A DNA stretch of 22,660 nt from an uncultured Clostridia bacterium (GTDB lineage: Bacteria > Bacillota > Clostridia > TANB77 > CAG-508): assembly GCA_934129745.1 (NCBI GenBank), contig CAKOWZ010000024.1, positions 1-22,660 of the forward strand. Reading direction: 5' to 3'. How positions within the stretch are numbered: the first letter of the stretch is position 1; every line of letters begins with the position of its first letter. A program made the position numbers and the translations under genes. The notes below the pieces were generated by a model. It had not been told where the DNA came from and made no database searches. It saw only the letters and a list, made by a program, of their open reading frames with translations. Below, piece after piece: positions 7,202 through 14,142 of the stretch.

Positions 7202-7216
7202 CTAGATTTCTCTAGC
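7202..7216 (-). promoter_or_regulatory. CTAGA-N4-TCTAG inverted repeat at the hydrolase transcript start
   Basis: CTAGA (7202-7206) and TCTAG (7211-7215) are separated by four bases and start nine bases downstream of the -10 of the hydrolase promoter. An almost identical element, GCTAGATTTCTAGC, sits at the same place in the ter promoter (13973-13986). It could be an operator or a 5' mRNA stem-loop. Confidence 0.5.
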
Positions 7217-7225
7217 ATATATTTG

Positions 7226-7254
7226 ATTATAGCATAAATTTACATAAAATGCAA
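7226..7254 (-). promoter_or_regulatory. Promoter of the SleB-like operon
   Basis: Minus-strand -35 TTGCAT at 7249-7254, a 17-base spacer, and an extended -10 TGCTATAAT (hexamer 7226-7231). The -35 plus spacer begins TTGCATTTTATGTAAA, identical to the promoter at 22528-22556. Confidence 0.8.
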
Positions 7255-7282
7255 CTGTTGTTAAAAATTGCTTAACATAAAG

Positions 7283-7311
7283 TTGACAATTTTTCTAAAA
7301 TTTGATAAAAT
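7283..7311 (+). promoter_or_regulatory. Promoter of the 7361 membrane-protein gene
   Basis: -35 TTGACA at 7283-7288, a 17-base spacer, and -10 TAAAAT at 7306-7311. It is followed by a short 5' stem, ATTCTG/CAGAAT (7322-7341). Confidence 0.8.
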
Positions 7312-7360
7312 ATAAATATCAATTCTGAATGCCCACAGAATATCCTAAAGGAGGAATTAT

Positions 7361-7774
7361 ATGACTGTTGGAAAAAAATTGACTGCAATGATTCTGGGAA
7401 TTACTGTTGGTGGATTATTAACAGTAATTTTATTATACAATGCAGAATCAAATGGAGTCGTGTATACTCTTCCACCAATAATAAAGCTGTTGTTAATTGT
7501 AATAATTGCAACATGTTCTTGTATTGTTGTTGAGGCATTTTTAAATACCTCAGCAAGGGAAGTGGCAGTTGATGTATACATTGCCATAATTGTCACATTG
7601 CTTACATTGACTCCGGAAACCATCTCTGGAAAATCAATGCAATCTGCTGTTGATATATTGGCAATTGTGTCAACAACCGTTGTTTTTGCCGCGTGGTATT
7701 CTAATCCTATTAGCAAGGATTTGGATAAACTGTTCAAAATCGAAATCTCGAAAAGGAACAGTTTTGATGATTAA
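7361..7774 (+). CDS. Small four-helix integral membrane protein of unknown function
   Basis: A 137-residue protein with four clear hydrophobic segments near residues 8-27, 38-58, 69-86 and 93-112, and a short charged C-terminal tail (ISKDLDKLFKIEISKRNSFDD), probably cytoplasmic. The start at 7361 follows AAAGGAGGAATTAT. It is monocistronic, with a near-consensus promoter and a terminator 25 bases after the stop. It is divergent from the SleB-like operon, and the promoters lie within 100 bases of each other, so coordinated control is possible. No motif identifies a transported substrate or partner, and I do not recognise the family. Confidence 0.85.
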   Translation: MTVGKKLTAMILGITVGGLLTVILLYNAESNGVVYTLPPIIKLLLIVIIATCSCIVVEAFLNTSAREVAVDVYIAIIVTLLTLTPETISGKSMQSAVDILAIVSTTVVFAAWYSNPISKDLDKLFKIEISKRNSFDD

Positions 7775-7798
7775 AAAAGAAAAGGGCAATTCTTTGAA

Positions 7799-7832
7799 AA
7801 AAGACGATTCTAAATGAATCGTCTTTTCCTTT
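7799..7832. terminator. Bidirectional intrinsic terminator between convergent genes
   Basis: A perfect 12-bp stem, AAAAGACGATTC (7799-7810) with GAATCGTCTTTT (7816-7827), has a five-base loop and T-runs on both strands. It serves the 7361 gene on plus and the 7831 gene on minus. Confidence 0.93.
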
Positions 7833-8304
7833 ACAACCATTTCAATTTCTCAATAAATGTTCTCAAAAACCTCATATTCCCAAAATCCAATAAAACCTTA
7901 TTATCACTCTCCTCTATTGGAGCCAAAAACCAAAACTTCGGAATATTTCTCAAAACGCCATAAATAATAGCAACTACCAACAAAACAATTATAATACAAT
8001 TATAAATTTTCTTATGTTTTTTATTAAACTCATCTATTTTTTTATATTTTTTCATAAATCCAGAATTAAAAAACTGAATTATAAATATTAAGGGAATTAT
8101 TGTATATAACAATATATTATTTCTAAATGAAGAATAAAAATCTCCTTTAAGTGCAGCTTTTATAGCTCTTGTAATTCCACAACCAGGGCAATAAAATCCG
8201 GTTATACTATGAAATATACAAGGAATGGCAATACAGTTATCTAAAACCAGTATTGCCATTATAATAATAATAATAATTAAAATTATATAATCCTTTTTTT
8301 TCAT
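7831..8304 (-). CDS. DUF2752-family membrane protein
   Basis: A 157-residue membrane protein. The DUF2752 signature is clear in the first third: PCIFHSITGFYCPGCGITRA near residues 28-47, with the paired cysteines of CPGCG (39 and 42) and the TR dipeptide, followed by a GDF...FRNN segment. Hydrophobic segments lie near 6-28, 62-80 and 100-118. The biochemical role of DUF2752 is not established. The start at 8304 follows AAGGAT, which overlaps the stop of the upstream DUF4234-type gene with a 9-base gap, so the two are translationally and transcriptionally coupled. The shared terminator is at 7799-7832. Confidence 0.9.
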   Translation of the reverse strand: MKKKDYIILIIIIIIMAILVLDNCIAIPCIFHSITGFYCPGCGITRAIKAALKGDFYSSFRNNILLYTIIPLIFIIQFFNSGFMKKYKKIDEFNKKHKKIYNCIIIVLLVVAIIYGVLRNIPKFWFLAPIEESDNKVLLDFGNMRFLRTFIEKLKWL

Positions 8305-8313
8305 AAATTATCC

Positions 8314-8658
8314 TTACATATCAGCTAATTTATTTAAATCACTTTGCATAATGCAATAATTAACTATTCCTAATCCAAATATACCTAAAATTAAGTATAA
8401 TACAGAATTATCACTAATAGCTACACCATTTGCTTCACCAGCTGTTTGTAATGTTTTTCCCATTTTATAATACCAATACCATGTATAAATTCCACATGTT
8501 ATTAATGAAAATAAGAAAGCTTTTCCACCTGAAAAGTTAGTATCTCCTGCTTTTGCTGCTGCATCATCTGTTAATGTAATAAACCAATAAATACCATAAA
8601 TTCCACATGTTACAATACTTAATAATATTTGTACAACTATGTTTCTATTTTTTACCAT
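8314..8658 (-). CDS. DUF4234-family small membrane protein
   Basis: A 114-residue membrane protein. It has the DUF4234 pattern of repeated TCGIYGIYWF (about 17-26) and TCGIYTWYWYYKMG (about 54-67) motifs, each following a hydrophobic stretch, and a third hydrophobic segment near 84-100 (LYLILGIFGLGIVNYCIM). The role of the family is unknown; it often sits with other small membrane proteins, as here with the DUF2752 gene nine bases downstream. The start at 8658 follows GGGGAGGAAT. The promoter is at 8701-8729. Confidence 0.9.
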   Translation of the reverse strand: MVKNRNIVVQILLSIVTCGIYGIYWFITLTDDAAAKAGDTNFSGGKAFLFSLITCGIYTWYWYYKMGKTLQTAGEANGVAISDNSVLYLILGIFGLGIVNYCIMQSDLNKLADM

Positions 8659-8700
8659 TTTTATTCCTCCCCTAATATTTATAGTTTTTTCTACATTTTT

Positions 8701-8729
8701 ATAGTACCATATGTATATATTTTTTTCAA
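8701..8729 (-). promoter_or_regulatory. Promoter of the DUF4234-DUF2752 pair
   Basis: Minus-strand -35 TTGAAA at 8724-8729, a 17-base spacer, and -10 TACTAT at 8701-8706 preceded by TGG (extended -10). Confidence 0.6.
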
Positions 8730-8799
8730 TACATTTTTTAGAAAATTTTTCTTAATAAATTTATTTTATATTTTTTATATTTTTAAATTTCTTCAAATA

Positions 8800-8843
8800 A
8801 AAAAAATCTAAGTCAATGCATTTGCATCAACTTAGAATTTTTT
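8800..8843 (-). terminator. Terminator of the ter/calcium ATPase operon
   Basis: TCTAAGT (8807-8813) pairs with ACTTAGA (8830-8836), with an inner ATGCA/TGCAT stem across a small internal loop. It is flanked by A- and T-runs on both sides; on the minus strand it ends in TTTTTTTT. It is 24 bases after the ATPase stop. Confidence 0.85.
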
Positions 8844-8866
8844 ATAGTTTTATTTTGAATATATTA

Positions 8867-11476
8867 TTATTCCTTTATTCCCATTTTTTTCACAATCACC
8901 TTGCGAATAAGGTCAATAGGAATAATCATAAATCCTATGAGAACAACAGCAATCCAAGTTTTAATATCAAGTGGAGTTGTTCCAAACACCTTTCCACCAA
9001 TTTGAATAATTATAACCTGAATTATTGCTACACAACTCATAACCAATATAAAGTTGCGATTTTCTGTGATGTGTTCAAACAAGTTTAAACTATCAGTTCT
9101 TGCATTAAGGCTATTCCACAGAATTGCCATAATAAATGTGGCAAACATGAAAGTTCTAACAACATCAAGCTCAGTGCTTCCAATTAAATTGTAAACACCA
9201 AAAAGATTTTTAAGGATTCCTAAACAGATTACTGTGATAAACACACCTCCAACCAAAATACTGCTCTTAAGATATCCATTAAGTATATCAGCAGTTCTTG
9301 CTACAGGTTTTTCTTCCATATAGCTTTGTCTTGCAGGTTCTTGGCCAAATGCAATAGCTGCAAGTGTGTCCATAATCATATTAATCCAAAGAATCTGAAC
9401 AATAGTGAATACTTCAGTCCAACCAAGGATAGGTCCAAGTACAGCAGTAAATACTGTGCTTACATTTACTGTTAACTGGAAAATAATAAACTTTTTGACA
9501 GATTTGCTCATTGTTCTTCCATACATAATTGCATCTGCAATAGATGTTAAACTATCATTAAGAATGATAATATCACCTGCTTCTTTTGCAACTTCTGTGC
9601 CAGAACCCATTGCAAATCCTACATCAGCCTTATGTAAAGCTGCAGCATCATTTACTCCATCTCCAGTCATACCAACAACTTCTCCAATGGACTTGCTTGC
9701 TTCAACAAGTCTTTCTTTATCTGAAGGAATTGCTCTTGCAACCACCTTCAAATTTGGAAGAGCTTTGATAAGCTCCTTATCAGACATTTTGGCCAATTCT
9801 TCATGAGTAATGCAAATATCAGTTGATTTGGTAATCAAACCAGCTTCTTTTGCTATTGCTCTTGCAGTTGAAAGAACATCTCCTGTTACCATTGTAACCT
9901 TAACACCTGCTTTAAGCATTTTGTTAACAGAATCTTTAACATCTTTACGTACATCATCTCTGATTGAAATTAATGCAACAAAGATTTTCTCTCCATTACA
10001 TTCTTTAACAACAGCGATAACACGCATTGCACGTTCTGTTTGTGTGTTCCATGTGTCTTTCAGTTTACCCATGATGTTATCTGAAAACAGTTTTTTATTA
10101 CCATTTTCATCAACATAACTGTTACATCCTTTTATAATAATATCAGGAGCACCCTTAAAGTATTTTGCACCATTAGGCATTGTAACAGTTGCATATTTTA
10201 CTCTTGAGTCAAATGGTTCTCTGGTTTTAACAATACTTTTATCAATATTTACACCATTATCAATAGCTAAATATGTAATAAGAGCACGGTCTGTATCATT
10301 AGAGCCAATTGCTTTTCCGTCACCACTAATAGTGGAATCATTATTTACACCTGCACCAATAATAATATCAGTTTTGAGATTATTATTGATTTTATCAAAA
10401 GATTCATAAATAGTAGAATCTCCTGTAATAACATTAGCCACTGTCATTTTACCATTTGTCAGAGTACCTGTTTTGTCTGTATAAATATGTGTCAGATAGC
10501 CCGCTGTTTCAATAGCCTTGGGATTTTTAACATAAATATGTGCTTTAAGCATTTTACCTACATTTAATCCCTGAACAAGGGTGTTCATTAATGGCAATCC
10601 TTCTGGAACAGCCATAACGATTATAGAAACACCTAAAACCAGACTACTTAAAAGTAGATATGCAATATTACCAACAGTATAATGTGTCATGTTGATAAGT
10701 CCAAGAATTATGCTTATAATAGCAGCTGCACCACCACCACAATAGCCAAAAATTCCGATGCCTTTTGCAAGTCTGTCAAGTTTTTCTTCTGAAGGAGTTT
10801 TGCTTTCATCTTTTTCCTGTAAAGAAACATTTATTGTTCCTAAAACAGTATTGTCACCAACATCAGTAACTTGCATAACTGCAGAACCTGACGTAACAAC
10901 ACTTCCACGGAAGCACTTAAATTTTGTAAATAGATCATCATTGTTTGGAATATCATTATCTCCAAGAACAATTTTTTCAGCTTCTCTACTTTCTCCATTA
11001 AGTGCTGCTTGATCAACTTTAAGTGAAGCATCAACAAGAATACCATCAGCAGGAATCTTGTCGCCTGGCTGTAAGTAAACACAGTCATCTAAGACAATGT
11101 CATTTATTGACATTTCAACAAGATTACCATCACGATAAACTTTTACCTTAATTTGACTTGCTTCATTCTGAAGTGCCTGTGCACCACGGTCTTGTTTGTA
11201 ATTGATATAAGTGCCAATAACAGATACTGCAATTATAACAACAAAAATTGCAACTGCACTAAACCAGTCATCAGAACCCATATCTGGCCAAATCCGACCA
11301 ATAATGTAAAAAATCACTTCAAGTGATAGCGCAACCATCAGGATTTTCAACCAAGTGTCTTGCAGAGATTCCTTAAACATATCCCAAAAAGATTCTGACT
11401 CCCGCTGGGTAAGTTCATTAGAACCTTTTGCCTTGTTTTCTAAAGCCTGCTGTGTTGTGAGTCCAAATTTTTTCAT
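8867..11476 (-). CDS. Calcium-type P-type ATPase (plasma-membrane Ca2+ ATPase-like)
   Basis: An 869-residue P2-type ATPase. In order: actuator domain with LNGES (the TGES loop, Asn for Thr), the M4 motif AVPEGLPLM, phosphorylation motif DKTGTLTNG with Asp334, nucleotide-binding KGAPD, MVTGD, hinge motif TGDGVNDAAALHKADVGFAMG near 603-623, then C-terminal membrane helices. M5 reads FQLTVNVS and M6 reads WINMIMDTLAA, the Asn/Asp pattern of PMCA-type pumps, suggesting one Ca2+ site and Ca2+ export. Mn2+ or other divalent ions cannot be excluded. The start at 11476 follows AGGAGG. It is the last gene of the terD-terD-telA operon, 18 bases after telA, and a terminator follows. TerD proteins bind Ca2+, and P-type ATPases are known partners in ter stress clusters, so a joint role in metal or envelope stress is inferred. 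No C-terminal calmodulin-like extension is present. Confidence 0.93.
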   Translation of the reverse strand: MKKFGLTTQQALENKAKGSNELTQRESESFWDMFKESLQDTWLKILMVALSLEVIFYIIGRIWPDMGSDDWFSAVAIFVVIIAVSVIGTYINYKQDRGAQALQNEASQIKVKVYRDGNLVEMSINDIVLDDCVYLQPGDKIPADGILVDASLKVDQAALNGESREAEKIVLGDNDIPNNDDLFTKFKCFRGSVVTSGSAVMQVTDVGDNTVLGTINVSLQEKDESKTPSEEKLDRLAKGIGIFGYCGGGAAAIISIILGLINMTHYTVGNIAYLLLSSLVLGVSIIVMAVPEGLPLMNTLVQGLNVGKMLKAHIYVKNPKAIETAGYLTHIYTDKTGTLTNGKMTVANVITGDSTIYESFDKINNNLKTDIIIGAGVNNDSTISGDGKAIGSNDTDRALITYLAIDNGVNIDKSIVKTREPFDSRVKYATVTMPNGAKYFKGAPDIIIKGCNSYVDENGNKKLFSDNIMGKLKDTWNTQTERAMRVIAVVKECNGEKIFVALISIRDDVRKDVKDSVNKMLKAGVKVTMVTGDVLSTARAIAKEAGLITKSTDICITHEELAKMSDKELIKALPNLKVVARAIPSDKERLVEASKSIGEVVGMTGDGVNDAAALHKADVGFAMGSGTEVAKEAGDIIILNDSLTSIADAIMYGRTMSKSVKKFIIFQLTVNVSTVFTAVLGPILGWTEVFTIVQILWINMIMDTLAAIAFGQEPARQSYMEEKPVARTADILNGYLKSSILVGGVFITVICLGILKNLFGVYNLIGSTELDVVRTFMFATFIMAILWNSLNARTDSLNLFEHITENRNFILVMSCVAIIQVIIIQIGGKVFGTTPLDIKTWIAVVLIGFMIIPIDLIRKVIVKKMGIKE

Positions 11477-11494
11477 TTTTTTCCTCCTGAGTTT

Positions 11495-12577
11495 TTAGTT
11501 TAAATTTGTATACTTAACAATTGCATCTTTGAGCTCAGCTTCGTTTGCACGGAGCTGTTTAGCACCTTCTTCTCTTGAGATAATCGCTTTTTGAGCAATT
11601 TCATAAGAGCCACTTAAAGAATCAATCAGATTCTGATTTACAGTATTGATTGTTTCAATGTCAATTACACCTCTTTCAACTGCCTGAGCAGCTTCAAGTG
11701 CAAGGTCTTTGTTCATCTGTGAATTTGCTATAAGCATTGCATTTGTAGCATCTTTTACAGCATTTACAGCATTAAGTCCTTCTTTGACAGCTTGCATACC
11801 AAGGGCAATTGCCATTTGCGATTTCCAAAGAGGAATAGCTGTGACAATTGTTGTTTTTATGCTTTCTGAAACCTCATCAGCACTTTTCTGAATGTTTCTG
11901 ATTTGTGGAGCTTGTTGTATTGCCATTGTGCGAGTCAATTTTAGATCATAAAGTCTTCTTTCAAATCTGACAATATCATCATTGAAATCAGAAGCTTTCT
12001 GAACTTCCATTAGATCTCCTGAAGATTGTGCTTCTTGTTGCATAACAGCCAGTTTCTGCTTTTCCTCTTGTAAAGCCTGTTCTCCTGCATAAATGACCAT
12101 TGTAAGGAATTCATAAGTTGAACGATTTTCCTCATACATGATATCAAAATTACGAGAAACCTGACCAAGAGCCATGTCCTTTTTCTGTAATTCACTTACA
12201 ACAGTATTCATATTATCAGCCAGTGATTTGTACTTTGTCTGCAGAGTCTTCATCTTGGATTTTTGTTTTCTTAAAAAAGCAAGAAATCCGGAATTTTCCT
12301 TATTACAGTCTGCTTTGTAACCATTGATATCACCGATAACTTTTGTAAGCAGTTCACCTGCTTCACCAACTTCGGTTGTACCAACTCCTTTAAGGATAGA
12401 ATCAGAAAACTTGCCAATAGAAGCCTGTTCTTCTCTTCCATATGCAATAACTTTTCCTTTGTCATGCATATCAATGGTAGATTTTAAATCTGAAACTTTC
12501 TGAGCAAGTTCAGGCGTCATTCTCTGTTCATAAGTTGTGGGTATTGAAAGCTCCTGTTTCATTTCCATTTCTTCCAT
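11495..12577 (-). CDS. TelA/KlaA-family toxic anion resistance protein
   Basis: A 360-residue soluble, almost wholly alpha-helical protein of the TelA family (PF05816-like). It contains long coiled-coil-prone stretches (about 105-135 and 175-210), the conserved YEFLTMVIYAGEQAL region near 155-170, and TAIPLWKSQMAIALGMQAV near 245-265. TelA proteins are linked genetically to tellurite and other toxic anion or envelope-antibiotic tolerance; their molecular activity is not established. The start at 12577 follows AGGAGGG. It lies between terD (85 bases upstream, across a hairpin) and the calcium ATPase (18 bases downstream), matching a recurrent terD-telA-ATPase arrangement in Bacillota. Confidence 0.93.
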   Translation of the reverse strand: MEEMEMKQELSIPTTYEQRMTPELAQKVSDLKSTIDMHDKGKVIAYGREEQASIGKFSDSILKGVGTTEVGEAGELLTKVIGDINGYKADCNKENSGFLAFLRKQKSKMKTLQTKYKSLADNMNTVVSELQKKDMALGQVSRNFDIMYEENRSTYEFLTMVIYAGEQALQEEKQKLAVMQQEAQSSGDLMEVQKASDFNDDIVRFERRLYDLKLTRTMAIQQAPQIRNIQKSADEVSESIKTTIVTAIPLWKSQMAIALGMQAVKEGLNAVNAVKDATNAMLIANSQMNKDLALEAAQAVERGVIDIETINTVNQNLIDSLSGSYEIAQKAIISREEGAKQLRANEAELKDAIVKYTNLN

Positions 12578-12611
12578 TTGAATTAACCCTCCTGTAATTT
12601 CTTGAAGAAAT

Positions 12612-12641
12612 GCACCCTATTTGAATATTCAAACAGGGTGC
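12612..12641 (-). promoter_or_regulatory. Intercistronic hairpin between terD and telA
   Basis: GCACCCT/AGGGTGC arms enclose an inner TTTGAA-TA-TTCAAA palindrome (one A/C mismatch between). On the minus strand it is followed by ATTTCTTC, too weak for a full terminator. It probably attenuates read-through or protects the terD mRNA end, which would lower telA and ATPase expression relative to terD. Confidence 0.6.
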
Positions 12642-12662
12642 TAGTTTATGCCTTAGAATTAA

Positions 12663-13241
12663 TTATGCAACATCAATGCCATATTCACGGCAAAGACCTT
12701 CCAATTCCTTTTCATACCCTTCTCCAACTGCTCGGAATTTCCATTCACCTGAAACCTTGTAAATTTCGGCGAATACAACAGATGTCTGAGTAGAGAAATC
12801 TTCTCCGAGATCATATCTGAGTATTTCTTCACCATTCTCAACATTTACCATGCGAATAAATGCATTATCCACAAGTCCAAAGTTCTGATTGTTTTCTCTG
12901 GCATTATAGATAGGAACAGTAATCACAATGGTCTCAACATTTTCTGCAAGGTTTTTGAAATTGATGAATGCAGTTTCATCATCTCCTTCTCCCTCTCCTG
13001 TTCTGTTGTCTCCTGAATGCTTAATAGCTTTTTCCGGATCTTCAAGGTTGTGGTAGAAAATCATGTGATTTTCATCTATGCAACGCTTGTTTTTGTCACA
13101 TTCAAAAATCACGAGATCAAGGTCAAAATCAGCACTCCCCTGGTATCTGTTGGTATCCCAACCAAGACCAATCATAGCTTTTTTGAGACCTGTGTCCTTT
13201 GTAAGGTTTACACGACTTCCTTTGTTTAATTGAACTGCCAT
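12663..13241 (-). CDS. terD: TerD-family stress protein, canonical copy
   Basis: A 192-residue TerD domain protein, full length for the family. Hallmarks are GLGWD near 26-30, the acidic Ca2+-binding loop GDNRTGEGEGDDE at 77-89, VPIYNARENNQNFG, the LRYDLGEDFS segment, the EWKFRAVGEGY motif near 167-177, and the standard C-terminus LCREYGIDV. TerD proteins bind Ca2+ and are associated with tellurite, oxidative, phage and metal stress. The start at 13241 follows AGGAGG. It lies 38 bases after its paralogue and 85 bases before telA in the same operon. It is closer to consensus than the paralogue. Confidence 0.95.
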   Translation of the reverse strand: MAVQLNKGSRVNLTKDTGLKKAMIGLGWDTNRYQGSADFDLDLVIFECDKNKRCIDENHMIFYHNLEDPEKAIKHSGDNRTGEGEGDDETAFINFKNLAENVETIVITVPIYNARENNQNFGLVDNAFIRMVNVENGEEILRYDLGEDFSTQTSVVFAEIYKVSGEWKFRAVGEGYEKELEGLCREYGIDVA

Positions 13242-13279
13242 TTTCTTTTCCTCCTGTAATTAAATATTTGTTAATGCAG

Positions 13280-13852
13280 TTATTTGGTGCATTTCATTGC
13301 AACCATTTCATTAATGTTTGCAACTCTTACACCTTCTCCTATTGCTTTAAATTTCCACTCATTATTATAGCGGTAAATTTCAGCAACAAAGATTCCGGTT
13401 TTGTGCTCAAAATTACTTTCAATGTCATATCTGACTAACTCTTTACCAGTGTCAATATCAGATGCATGAACAAAGCAATTTTTTACTTTGCCAAAGTGCT
13501 GTCTTCTGCTGTATGCAGAATAAATGTTGATGATTATTGCGAGTTTTTTGATATAGATTGGAACTCTGTCCAACACAATTTCAATTTGCTCATCATCACC
13601 ATCTCCCTCACCTGTAAGGTTGTCACCATAATGTTTGATTGAACCAGAATGATGATTCAAATTACCATAGTATACAACACTTTCACAGCGACCATTTTCA
13701 TCAATGCAAATAACACTTGCATCAATGTCCATTTCAGAGAGACTGAATAGACTTTTCACAGGATCCCAGCCTAAGCCAATAAGAACCCGCCTCAGATTTG
13801 GTGCTTCCTTTTTTAGGTTAACTCCCTGACCTTTTGTCAGTTTTACAGGCAT
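13280..13852 (-). CDS. TerD-family stress protein, divergent copy
   Basis: A 190-residue TerD-type protein and first gene of the operon. It keeps GLGWD (26-30), the Ca2+ loop GDNLTGEGDGDDE at 76-88, VRYDIESNFEHKTG and NEWKFKAIGEG. It has a divergent C-terminus (VRVANINEMVAMKCTK) in place of the usual GY-LCxxYGI end, and HYGDN where the canonical copy reads HSGDN. All acidic ligands are present, so Ca2+ binding should be retained. The start at 13852 follows AAGGAGGTAAACATT. Two unequal TerD copies are common in ter clusters and may form hetero-assemblies; that is inference. The promoter is at 13995-14023, with a long structured leader. Confidence 0.93.
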   Translation of the reverse strand: MPVKLTKGQGVNLKKEAPNLRRVLIGLGWDPVKSLFSLSEMDIDASVICIDENGRCESVVYYGNLNHHSGSIKHYGDNLTGEGDGDDEQIEIVLDRVPIYIKKLAIIINIYSAYSRRQHFGKVKNCFVHASDIDTGKELVRYDIESNFEHKTGIFVAEIYRYNNEWKFKAIGEGVRVANINEMVAMKCTK

Positions 13853-13890
13853 AATGTTTACCTCCTTGTAGTTATAAAGGTTTGACTGTT

Positions 13891-13986
13891 GTGAGTAGAC
13901 TCACCATTTTGTTCTCATTTTTATGAGATTTATCACTCCTTTCATTGTACACAATGAAAATGTATTATAATTGCTAGAAATCTAGC
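13891..13986 (-). promoter_or_regulatory. Structured 5' leader of the ter operon: four consecutive short inverted repeats
   Basis: In transcript order, perfect inverted repeats occur at 13986-13973 (GCTAGATTTCTAGC, at the predicted start), 13959-13940 (TTTCATTGT/ACAATGAAA), 13928-13913 (TCTCAT/ATGAGA) and 13904-13891 (GTGAGT/ACTCAC), then the terD ribosome-binding site. The leader is about 135 nt. It does not match the Mn2+ (yybP-ykoY) or M-box consensus as I know them. A five-codon ORF (MRTKW) and a purine-rich AAAGGAGTGAT occur between stems. These may be operators, a riboswitch or a leader-peptide attenuator. Confidence 0.55.
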
Positions 13987-13994
13987 GTGAAAAT

Positions 13995-14023
13995 ATAATA
14001 CCATATGTTAACGTAATTGTCAA
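13995..14023 (-). promoter_or_regulatory. Promoter of the ter operon
   Basis: Minus-strand -35 TTGACA at 14018-14023, a 17-base spacer, and an extended -10 TGGTATTAT (hexamer 13995-14000). Near-consensus, so tight control would need a repressor or leader. Confidence 0.85.
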
Positions 14024-14063
14024 TGGTTATGTAATCTTTTTTTGTGTTATGTTTACACAATTT

Positions 14064-14077
14064 ATCTTATGTAAATT
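14064..14077 (-). promoter_or_regulatory. AATTTACATAAGAT box, copy 1
   Basis: A 14-base sequence located 40 bases upstream of the ter -35. The identical 14-mer occurs at 15372-15385, next to the -35 of the 14143-15276 gene. It is a candidate regulator site shared by the two promoters; A/T richness limits certainty. Confidence 0.35.
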
Positions 14078-14099
14078 TTTTTAGCTATTAATATGTGTA

Positions 14100-14135
14100 A
14101 AAAGACTATATGGAAAAATTTCCATATAGTCTTTT
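14100..14135. terminator. Long perfect-stem terminator of the 14143 gene
   Basis: A perfect 17-bp stem, AAAAGACTATATGGAAA (14100-14116) with TTTCCATATAGTCTTTT (14119-14135), has a two-base spacer and T-runs on both strands. It lies 8 bases after the stop at 14143 and insulates the ter promoter. Confidence 0.93.
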
Positions 14136-14142
14136 ACAAAAT

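Noticed and set aside
7357..7737. A 126-codon minus frame opposite the small membrane protein
   Set aside because: The plus frame has a consensus promoter, AGGAGG site, four membrane helices and terminator; the minus frame has none of these.
9405..11012. Several plus-strand open frames of 60-133 codons opposite the calcium ATPase
   Set aside because: They are antisense shadows of a long gene with complete P-type ATPase motifs, without ribosome-binding sites or recognisable products.
13891..13986. Mn2+ (yybP-ykoY) riboswitch upstream of terD
   Set aside because: The conserved purine-rich junction sequences of that class are not visible; the leader consists of simple independent stems.
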